From UBA1367 sp040268355 (GTDB taxonomy: Bacteria; Actinomycetota; Coriobacteriia; Coriobacteriales; Atopobiaceae), in assembly GCA_040268355.1 (NCBI GenBank), contig JAWRIT010000178.1, positions 1-26,538 of the forward strand: a DNA stretch of 26,538 bases, given 5' to 3'. The notes under the pieces are model-generated. The model saw nothing but the letters and a program-made list of their open reading frames with translations. It did not search any database and was not told the origin of the DNA. Both the position numbers and the translations under genes were made by a program. Positions within the stretch are counted from its first letter, which is position 1; each line of letters starts with the position of its first letter. Positions 1 to 6,808 of this stretch are shown piece after piece.

Positions 1-39
1 AGAGGTGGGCGGGGGTGCGCCGAGGTGCGTCAGACGGAC

Positions 40-3000
40 TCAGACGACCTCTGAGCGCAAGGCCTCCACGATGCTGGTCGCACCGCTGCGACGCAGCGCG
101 AAGATCACGCTGAAGACCGTCACCACCACGACGCCGAGCGCGCCGACGCCCAGGTGGACCCAAGGGACCATGAGCGGGATCCCCTCGAACGACAGGCCGA
201 AGCCCTGCCAGATCCCCACATCGACGAGCGCCACCAGCACCAGTCCCAGCGCCAGGCCCCGCACGGCGTAGCTCGCGCACTCGCAGGCGATCATGCGGGA
301 GAAGGCGGACGGGCTCATCCCCACCGAGCGCAGCACGGCAAACTCGCGCACCCGCAAGGAGATGCTGTTGGAGAGCGTGTTGAACACGTTGGCGATGGCG
401 ATTAGCATGGTGATGGCCGAGAACAGCAGGGTGAACAGACGGATCGTCCAAAGGACGGCACGCACCTGACGCATCTGACCGGTCACGTCATAGACCGACA
501 AGGTGAAGTCGCCGGCGAGCGAGGTGATGGCGTCATTGATGTCCTCGGAGATCGCTGAGGTGCCGTCGGTCCGAATGCTCAGCACGCCGGTCGACGCCTC
601 GAGGGTGGGGTGCGTGTCGAGCAGCCGTGCGGGCGCGATGAGGTAGGGATACATCACCGTGGCGTCATCGAAGGCCATCACATCGGTGTACTCTGTCGTG
701 GTGCCGCCCAAGTGCAGCGTCCAGCTGCCTTCGGGCACCTCGCCTGCCCCCAGCCGCTGCAAGGTGTCGTCGTCCGGGACGTCGATCGCCGGCCCACCCG
801 TGTTCACCACGGTGATGTCGCCTGTTGCGGCGAAGGTGTCCACGATGCGCAGCGGTTGCGTCGTGTCATCTTGCATCATCCCCTGGAAGGCGCCCAGGGC
901 GAGCACCGTGTCGTCTGCCGCAGGATCTATGCCGGCCTCTTGGGCGAGGCGGTCCCAGGTCTCCTCGTCAACGAAGGAGATCGACGCGTCGCCCACATAG
1001 GCGCCCGAGTCGGCGATCTGGGCCGCATAGAGGCCCTCTTCCGGAAAACCCATCTCGCGCGCGACCTCGTCGTCTTTCTCCATGGCGTCACGCAGGTCGT
1101 CGGTGATGAGCGACGCCGGAATGACCACTGGAAGCGATCCTTGCAGTTCGGTCTCAATGACCTCTGCGCCCTCGAGCTCGTCGGTCGCGCGCGCGGCCAT
1201 ATCCAGCGTCTCGGCGAGCTCGGCGGCGTCCATCGTGAGGCCGGCATAGATCCGTGCGAAGGAGTCGCTCCGCACGCTGGCCCCCTCGCTCACCGCAAAG
1301 GTCTCGAACGGACGCAGGTACTGCGTGATGACGCCGGAGGTCACGAACAGGGCGAAGCTCACCCCGAGCGACAGCGCGACCACCCGTCCCCGCGACGTGG
1401 AGCGCGAGAGGTTGCGGTGGGCCACAAACCCCGGAACGCCCGCCATGCGAGCGAGGGTGGAGGGCAGCGACGCCGCCGAGCTCGGAAGGGCGTCGTGCCG
1501 GCTCGCACGCTCGATCTCGCGCCGGGCGGACGTGCCGATGCGCACGTCACGCGTCTGCCGAATGGCCTCCACCGCCGAGACCCTTCCCGCGCGACGGGCG
1601 GGAACCCAGGCGCTCACAAGCAGCACCACCAGGGCGAGCACGGCGACAAGCAGCAGTATCTCTGGACTCGCATAGAGCTCGAGCACGCCCGTGGTGCCCG
1701 TCAGCTCGGAGAGAACGGGGTCGATCGCCCGCAGCGCCACGCCCACACCCACAAGGCCCGCACCGATTCCCAAAGGAATGCCCACGACACCGATGAGCAG
1801 CGCCTCGGAGAGCACCATGCCCCGCAGCTGCCGCGCGGACGCCCCCTGGGAGGCCAGCAGGCCGAACTGACGGGTCCGCTCGCCCACGGACAGGGCGAAC
1901 GAGGTGAAGATGAGCGACACGGAGGTCACCACGATGACGGCGACGAGCACCTTGGCGATGGCCCACACGCCCTCGAAGAGCGACCGCTCCTCGACGATCC
2001 CCGCATACCGCACCAGGTTCCAATGGATGTTGTAGTCGGGCAGCACGAGATGGGTGGCGGGGGTGACGTCAGGGTGCTCCATGACCTCCATGCCCATCTC
2101 GAGCTCCTCGAGGGAGGTGTAGCCGTCGCAGCAGGCCCACACGCTCTGCGAGGTGGGCAGGCCCGCCAGCACGTCCGAGCCGCCCGGAGCGGTCAGCGCG
2201 ATGGTGGCAGACCCTGACGCGGCGAGGTTGCTGCCCAGGTAGTCGTTCTGCGGCAGTCGGAAGCCCACGACCGTGTAGGTGTGGCGCTCGGGCTGTCCCT
2301 CCTGGACCCACGACCAGTCCCCCTCATCCGGCAGACGCCAGTCCGTCGCGTTGGTGGGGCCGGTGTCCCCAGCGGCGAGCGTCCCCAGATCGAGCGTGAC
2401 GGTCGTCCCCAAGTCGAGCGGGCCGTCGCTGGCGAGGCCGCTGAGCCCGTCGATCCGCACCTCGCCAACGCTCTCGCTCGAGATGATCTCGCCCGTCTGC
2501 GCGTCCATCTCGACCTCCGAGTACGCCTCGGTGACACCGGGCTGCTCGCCGGCGGAGAGCGTCATGCCCTTGAGGCGGATCGGGAGCACGATCTCGTCGG
2601 CCGTCTCGGGCAGGCGCCCCTCGGCGAGCTCAGGCACCTTGACCAGCGCCTCGGCCTCTTGCTTGGTCCCCTTGAGGCCACGGGGGAGCTCGATGACGGC
2701 CAGCCGGTTCACGCCCAGACGGTCGGTGGCCTCCTGGTCGAGCAGCGCGGATCCCAACTCGTGCGAGGTGGCCACCGCGCTGACGCGCTCGTCGCGCACC
2801 AGGTCGTACACGGCGGCGTTGCTTGCCGCCCCACTCCAGACATACCACGTCCCCTCGGTCTCGCGCGCCCTCTGAAGCAGGCCGTGGTCAAGGCTCGTCA
2901 CGGCCGTGAGCACCGCGCACACGAGCGCGGTCGAGAGGATCACGCCCGCGAGCGAGACGAGCGTGCGCACGCGATTGCCCATAAGCGAGCGCATCGTGAT

Positions 3001-3087
3001 TCTCCAGAGGATGCCACCGCGGCGCGCGCTGCGACCGCGCTTGGCGCCGCCGGCACCAGGCGTGTCCGTTCCCTGGCCCCTCGCCAT
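40..3087 (-). CDS. ABC transporter permease with two FtsX-type modules
   Basis: A 1015-residue permease that would partner the ATPase encoded 2 nt upstream. Reading the protein, a basic cytoplasmic N-terminus is followed by a membrane segment (about 42-64), a long acidic extracytoplasmic region of roughly 300 residues, and three hydrophobic segments around a GERTRQFGLLASQGAS-like FtsX signature. A second single span (VVALSLGVSFALF region) is followed by another extracytoplasmic domain and three C-terminal spans with a second FtsX signature (REFAVLRSVGMS). This 1+3, 1+3 layout is that of MacB/LolC/Bce-like permeases, which move lipids, lipoproteins or peptides through mechanical coupling rather than acting as classical importers. 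The last codons (SIVEALRSEVV) are typical of the family. The start follows the ATPase stop directly, so the two genes are probably translationally coupled. Substrate is unknown. Confidence 0.9.
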   Translation of the reverse strand: MARGQGTDTPGAGGAKRGRSARRGGILWRITMRSLMGNRVRTLVSLAGVILSTALVCAVLTAVTSLDHGLLQRARETEGTWYVWSGAASNAAVYDLVRDERVSAVATSHELGSALLDQEATDRLGVNRLAVIELPRGLKGTKQEAEALVKVPELAEGRLPETADEIVLPIRLKGMTLSAGEQPGVTEAYSEVEMDAQTGEIISSESVGEVRIDGLSGLASDGPLDLGTTVTLDLGTLAAGDTGPTNATDWRLPDEGDWSWVQEGQPERHTYTVVGFRLPQNDYLGSNLAASGSATIALTAPGGSDVLAGLPTSQSVWACCDGYTSLEELEMGMEVMEHPDVTPATHLVLPDYNIHWNLVRYAGIVEERSLFEGVWAIAKVLVAVIVVTSVSLIFTSFALSVGERTRQFGLLASQGASARQLRGMVLSEALLIGVVGIPLGIGAGLVGVGVALRAIDPVLSELTGTTGVLELYASPEILLLVAVLALVVLLVSAWVPARRAGRVSAVEAIRQTRDVRIGTSARREIERASRHDALPSSAASLPSTLARMAGVPGFVAHRNLSRSTSRGRVVALSLGVSFALFVTSGVITQYLRPFETFAVSEGASVRSDSFARIYAGLTMDAAELAETLDMAARATDELEGAEVIETELQGSLPVVIPASLITDDLRDAMEKDDEVAREMGFPEEGLYAAQIADSGAYVGDASISFVDEETWDRLAQEAGIDPAADDTVLALGAFQGMMQDDTTQPLRIVDTFAATGDITVVNTGGPAIDVPDDDTLQRLGAGEVPEGSWTLHLGGTTTEYTDVMAFDDATVMYPYLIAPARLLDTHPTLEASTGVLSIRTDGTSAISEDINDAITSLAGDFTLSVYDVTGQMRQVRAVLWTIRLFTLLFSAITMLIAIANVFNTLSNSISLRVREFAVLRSVGMSPSAFSRMIACECASYAVRGLALGLVLVALVDVGIWQGFGLSFEGIPLMVPWVHLGVGALGVVVVTVFSVIFALRRSGATSIVEALRSEVV

Positions 3088-3089
3088 GG

Positions 3090-3773
3090 CTATCCCCGCC
3101 TTTCGTCGCGCACGATGCGGCCGTCCTCGATGGCGACCACACGGCGAGCCATGGCGGCGATGTGCTCGTCGTGGGTGATCACGACGAGCGTCTGACGCAG
3201 GTCACGGTTCGAGGACCGCAAAAGGGACATGATCTCGGCGGAGTTGCGCGAGTCGAGGTTGCCGGTCGGTTCGTCTGCCAGCACGATGGCCGGACTGTTG
3301 AGCAGGGCGCGACCGATGGCCACGCGTTGCTGCTGCCCGCCCGAGAGCTGGTTGGGCAGCTGGTGCTCGTGACCGGCGAGCCCCAGCTGGTCGATCATCG
3401 AGCGCAGGCGCGCGTCGTTGACCTCGCGCCCGTCGAGCAGGACCGGCAGGGTGAGGTTCTCGGCGACGTCGAGCACGGGGATGAGGTTGTAGAACTGGTA
3501 GACGAGCCCGACCTCGCGCCTGCGAAAGACCGCCAACTGCTCGTCGGTGCGGGCATAGATGTCCTCGCCGTTCATGCGGACGGTGCCCGAGGTGGGCCGG
3601 TCGACGCCGCCGAGCAGGTGCAGCAGCGTGGACTTGCCCGATCCCGAGCTCCCCACGATGGCCACGAACTCGCCTGGCTCGATGGAGAGGCTCACGTCGT
3701 CGAGCGCGCGGGTCGCCGTCTCTCCGGTGCCATAGACCTTGGACAGATGCTCTGCCACGAGTATTGGTTGCAT
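3090..3773 (-). CDS. ABC transporter ATP-binding protein (LolD/MacB/BceA type)
   Basis: A 227-residue nucleotide-binding subunit that would power the permease downstream. Visible motifs are Walker A GSSGSGKST (41-49), a Q-loop glutamine at about 93, the signature LSGGQ (143-147), Walker B IVLADE (163-168) followed by the D-loop EPTGNLDS, and the switch histidine in ITHDEH. The spacing and the HLLGGVDRPTSG and RREVGLVYQFYNLIPVLD stretches are characteristic of the MacB/LolD/BceA subfamily. I chose the ATG at 3773 rather than an upstream in-frame ATG at 3875: it begins directly before the conserved ILVAEHLSKVYG start and has AGGGG about 8 nt upstream. A 143-nt gap separates it from the histidine kinase, room for its own promoter. 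Confidence 0.95.
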   Translation of the reverse strand: MQPILVAEHLSKVYGTGETATRALDDVSLSIEPGEFVAIVGSSGSGKSTLLHLLGGVDRPTSGTVRMNGEDIYARTDEQLAVFRRREVGLVYQFYNLIPVLDVAENLTLPVLLDGREVNDARLRSMIDQLGLAGHEHQLPNQLSGGQQQRVAIGRALLNSPAIVLADEPTGNLDSRNSAEIMSLLRSSNRDLRQTLVVITHDEHIAAMARRVVAIEDGRIVRDERRG

Positions 3774-3849
3774 GGAAGTTACCCCTGACCTGTGTGTGGA
3801 TCGTACCTGACATGATGGGACCGCAGCCCTGCGTCCACCTAACGTGCGG

Positions 3850-3865
3850 CTGACGAAACTGTCAG
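3850..3865. repeat. Inverted repeat upstream of the ABC operon
   Basis: CTGAC-GAAACT-GTCAG is a perfect 5-bp inverted repeat with a 6-bp spacer in the 143-nt gap between kinase and ATPase genes. It is a candidate protein-binding site controlling the transporter pair; function inferred only from position. Confidence 0.35.
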
Positions 3866-3916
3866 GTGCCGCCACACGCAGGACATCGCGGCCCTGCGCG
3901 CCCCATACGTCACGGC

Positions 3917-4957
3917 TCAGACGACGAGCTTGTAGAAGGCGATGTCAAAGCAGGCGCCGCCGAGGCCATCGGGCGGTCCTTCCGCGTTGCCCGCCGTGAG
4001 CGAGCCGTCCTGCGCCTCGACGAGCGCACGGGCGAGCGAGAGGCCGATCCCGACCCCCGTCGGGTTCGCCTCGCTCGGACCGGACGCATCCTCCTCGCCC
4101 CGATAGAAGCGCTCGAAGATGTGCGGGAGATCCTGCTCGGAGATGCCTGGCCCGCTGTCCTCGACCCGGATGCGACAGGCGACGGCGTCCTCCCAGCACC
4201 GCAGGCGCACCGTCCCGCCCATCGGCGTGTGCTCGAGACAGTTCTTGAGCAGGTTGGAGATTGCCTCCCCCGACCACGAGCGGTCGCCCTCGAAGGACGC
4301 CCCGCGCTCGACCTCTCGCTCGAAGGAGACGTCGGCGAGGTCGAACGAGATGGCGAGCGAGGCGAAGGACTCGTCCACGAGCCGCTCCACGTCGACGGTC
4401 TGGCTCTCCAGGCGCACCACACCGGCGTCGATGCGCGCCAGCTTCAGAAGCGAGCTCACGAGCCACTGGACGCGCGAGAGGAGCCGCTCCGCGTTGCGCA
4501 CGCGGTCGAGGCGGACCGGCGTGTCGGCGTCCCGGCGCATGAGCGCCAGCTCGAGGCCCAGCGAGGTGAGCGGCGTGCGGAGCTGATGGGAGATGTCGGC
4601 GAGGGCGTCGGCGAGCGAGGTCTTCTCCTGCTCGAGGTCGTCGTTCGCCACCTGCAGGCGGGAGAGGGTCTTGGAGAGCTGGTTGGCGAGCACCGCCAGC
4701 TCGCCCTCGTTCATGTCGTCGAGCGAGACGTCGCGCTCGCCCGCGAGGACCGCGTCGACGCGAGCGGAGAGCGTGGCGATCCGCCGGTAGCGCCAGGCCG
4801 TCATGGCAAGTCCGATCAGGGCGCAGCAGAGGGCGCAGACCAGCGTGAGCAGCCCTGCGCGCACGTCTGCGACCGACATCACGACGAGCGCGCCCGCCAC
4901 CGCCACCGCGCACGAGAGGACGGCCTGCAGGCGCACCTCGCGGTTGCGTAGAAGCAT
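3917..4957 (-). CDS. Sensor histidine kinase with minimal sensor loop
   Basis: A 346-residue membrane histidine kinase. Two hydrophobic segments (about 11-29 and 36-55) are joined by only about six residues, so there is essentially no extracytoplasmic sensor domain. A HAMP-like linker and a coiled helix lead to the DHp domain with phosphoacceptor His124 in DISHQLRTPLTSL. The ATPase domain shows the N box NLLKNCLEH (235-243), G1 DSGPG (267-271), an F box (HIFERFYRGEE) and G2 GVGIGL (301-306). The ATG at 4957 shares its A with the TGA stop of the response-regulator gene (TGATG), so the two are translationally coupled. Kinases of this intramembrane-sensing architecture usually take their signal from a partner ABC transporter, and one is encoded just downstream. 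The ligand is unknown. Confidence 0.95.
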   Translation of the reverse strand: MLLRNREVRLQAVLSCAVAVAGALVVMSVADVRAGLLTLVCALCCALIGLAMTAWRYRRIATLSARVDAVLAGERDVSLDDMNEGELAVLANQLSKTLSRLQVANDDLEQEKTSLADALADISHQLRTPLTSLGLELALMRRDADTPVRLDRVRNAERLLSRVQWLVSSLLKLARIDAGVVRLESQTVDVERLVDESFASLAISFDLADVSFEREVERGASFEGDRSWSGEAISNLLKNCLEHTPMGGTVRLRCWEDAVACRIRVEDSGPGISEQDLPHIFERFYRGEEDASGPSEANPTGVGIGLSLARALVEAQDGSLTAGNAEGPPDGLGGACFDIAFYKLVV

Positions 4958-5628
4958 CAGTCCGCGCTCCGGTAGCCCACGCCGCGGACCGTCTGGATGA
5001 TGGTCGGCTCGGCAGGGTCGTCCTCGATCTTCTCGCGCAGGCGGCGCATGTACACGTAGAGGGTGTTGTCCTCGATATAGGCGTCGGCGCTCTCCCACAG
5101 GGCCTCGCGCATCATCTCGCGCGTCACGACGCGGCCGGGATTGGTCGCGAACAGCAGCAGCAGCCGGTACTCCACGGCGGAGAGCGGGACCTCCTCCCCG
5201 CGCTTGGTGACCCGCATGCGCGAGGGGCTGATGACGAGCGGTCCCAGGCTGATCGTGCGGTCGGTGTCGGCATGTCGGCGCAGCACCGCGGCGATCCGGG
5301 CGAGCAGCTCGCGCGGGCGGAACGGCTTGGCGACGTAGTCCTCGGCCCCCATGGCAAGACCCGCCACGGTGGTGAGCTCGTCGTCCGAGGCCGTGAGGAA
5401 GATGACGGGCACGTCCGGGTGGGCCTGGTTCAGCGCGGCGCACACGGCAAGCCCGTTGCCCTCGGCCAGCGTCACGTCGAGCAGGACGAGGTCGGGATGG
5501 GACTGCTCGACCCGCGCGATGGCTCCGGCCTGCGTGCGGACCGCATCGACCTCGTAGCCTTCCGAGACCAAGAGCTCGGCAAGCGTCCGGACGATGTCGA
5601 CATCGTCCTCGACCAACATAATATTCAT
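4957..5628 (-). CDS. OmpR/PhoB-family response regulator
   Basis: A 223-residue two-domain regulator. The receiver domain has the acidic pair Asp8/Asp9, phosphoacceptor Asp51 (in LVLLDVTL), Thr79 and Lys101 (in VAKPFRP). The C-terminal winged helix runs from about 128 to 223, with the family pattern LSAVEYRLLLLFATNPGRVV, then YIEDNTLYVYMRRLREKIE, ending in TVRGVGYR. It should be phosphorylated by the kinase whose gene overlaps its stop codon by one base, and would bind DNA as a dimer. The start at 5628 has GAGGAG 6 nt upstream; an in-frame ATG three codons later lacks a comparably placed site. It heads the minus-strand module and the transporter genes downstream are its most likely targets. 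Confidence 0.95.
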   Translation of the reverse strand: MNIMLVEDDVDIVRTLAELLVSEGYEVDAVRTQAGAIARVEQSHPDLVLLDVTLAEGNGLAVCAALNQAHPDVPVIFLTASDDELTTVAGLAMGAEDYVAKPFRPRELLARIAAVLRRHADTDRTISLGPLVISPSRMRVTKRGEEVPLSAVEYRLLLLFATNPGRVVTREMMREALWESADAYIEDNTLYVYMRRLREKIEDDPAEPTIIQTVRGVGYRSAD

Positions 5629-5684
5629 GGCATCTCCTCTCCCCCCAAGCTTAGCTCAGGAGCACCCGCTCTTACGATACTCCT

Positions 5685-5722
5685 TTCGGTTTCGTCATGA
5701 GTAAATCGCGCGTCAAACCGAA
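5685..5722. repeat. Inverted repeat upstream of the two-component operon
   Basis: TTCGGTTT and AAACCGAA form 8-bp arms separated by 22 bp, about 60 bp upstream of the response-regulator start. It could be a regulator-binding site or an RNA hairpin in the leader. No function can be assigned from sequence alone. Confidence 0.4.
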
Positions 5723-5758
5723 TAATACAGTGCGCCAAGCCGTGGGGAGCAGGGACGC

Positions 5759-6634
5759 TCACTCGTCGCTGCCGATGGCGCCAAGCACCCAGTTCACCCG
5801 CAGGATGATGAACAGCGAGATGCTCGCGATGACCAGGAAGATGGCGACGGGGGTCGCGTAGGTGAGCAGGGTGATGACGCGGCCGTCGCTGGTCGCCGCG
5901 AGGCGTCCGATCGCCGCCGTCTGCAAGGAGTAGAGCGACACCAAGGCGCAGGAGAGCGAGAGGGCCTTGCTTGCGCTGACGAGCGGGTCCTCGAGCTTGC
6001 GCCATTTGTGCAAGTTGACGATCGCCGCCGTCACGCTGTAGAAGGCGAAGAGCGCCGCGCCCACGAGCATGTGCGTGGCGTAGCTGGGACGCGAGCCCAG
6101 GCGGTTCGAGATCACGCCGAGCACCATGACCACCGTCGTGAGCATGAGGAGCCAGACGCCGGTGCGCCGGTAGCGCCGCAGCTCCTCGCGACCGTCGGCG
6201 GCCATCGTCTGCATGTAGGTCACGATGTTCACGCGCATGAACGTGAGCCACGCGTAGTAGACCGACAGGGCCCCGAACCACAGCGAGTGCCGCTGGTAGG
6301 CGTTGTACGCCTGATAGAAGACGAAGAACAGGTTGATGACGGCGCTCACCTTGGTGGAGGTCGCCGCACGGAGCCAGGGGTCGTTCTGGTAGGACTCCCA
6401 GAACCGCCTGAGCGGCGCCTTGACGACGGTCTCCAGAAAGGACGAGCGGTCGGTGCGAATGCGCCTGACGACCCAGCCGGCGGCCTTGGCGACGTCCTGC
6501 GCGATGTCGGCGTTCACCAGGGGCGCCTGCCCCATCTCGCCACCGATGGGCTCGGTGGCGACAGGCGGCCGCTCGCGGTCGCGGCTGTGATCACGCGCGC
6601 GGTCATGCTCGTGGTCGCGGTCGTGCTCGCCCAT
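5759..6634 (-). CDS. Predicted multi-span membrane protein, unknown function
   Basis: A 291-residue protein I do not recognise by name. The first 25 residues are a His/Asp/Arg/Glu-rich low-complexity stretch (GEHDRDHEHDRARDHSRDRE). A soluble, basic segment follows (about 40-100, including VKAPLRRFWESYQNDPW), then five or six hydrophobic segments with short, partly basic connectors (ADGREELRRYRRTG; NLHKWRKLEDP). There is no signal peptide and no catalytic motif that I can see. I chose the ATG at 6634, which has GGGGGAGG 5 nt upstream; an in-frame ATG at 6805 would add 57 unlikely residues. It lies 174 nt downstream of the helicase gene on the same strand and probably has its own promoter, since a TGC-TACGCT extended -10-like element lies at 6674-6682. 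Confidence 0.8.
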   Translation of the reverse strand: MGEHDRDHEHDRARDHSRDRERPPVATEPIGGEMGQAPLVNADIAQDVAKAAGWVVRRIRTDRSSFLETVVKAPLRRFWESYQNDPWLRAATSTKVSAVINLFFVFYQAYNAYQRHSLWFGALSVYYAWLTFMRVNIVTYMQTMAADGREELRRYRRTGVWLLMLTTVVMVLGVISNRLGSRPSYATHMLVGAALFAFYSVTAAIVNLHKWRKLEDPLVSASKALSLSCALVSLYSLQTAAIGRLAATSDGRVITLLTYATPVAIFLVIASISLFIILRVNWVLGAIGSDE

Positions 6635-6673
6635 CGTGCCTCCCCCATCGCAACCACCGCCTGCAACACCTTG

Positions 6674-6682
6674 AGCGTAGCA
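6674..6682 (-). promoter_or_regulatory. Candidate extended -10 for the membrane-protein gene
   Basis: On the minus strand TGC-TACGCT lies about 40 nt upstream of the start at 6634. No convincing -35 is visible. The same TACGCT hexamer occurs in the better promoter candidate for metK. Confidence 0.3.
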
Positions 6683-6808
6683 GATGAGCCAGGCGCCCGC
6701 GCGCTCGAACCCCCCGAACGTTTGATGTGCGGGTGCGGTGGACCTGTGGGGAAACGTCGCCTCTTTCCGCAGGCCCACCGCCTGCCGGACGCGGTCCTCC
6801 GACACCTG

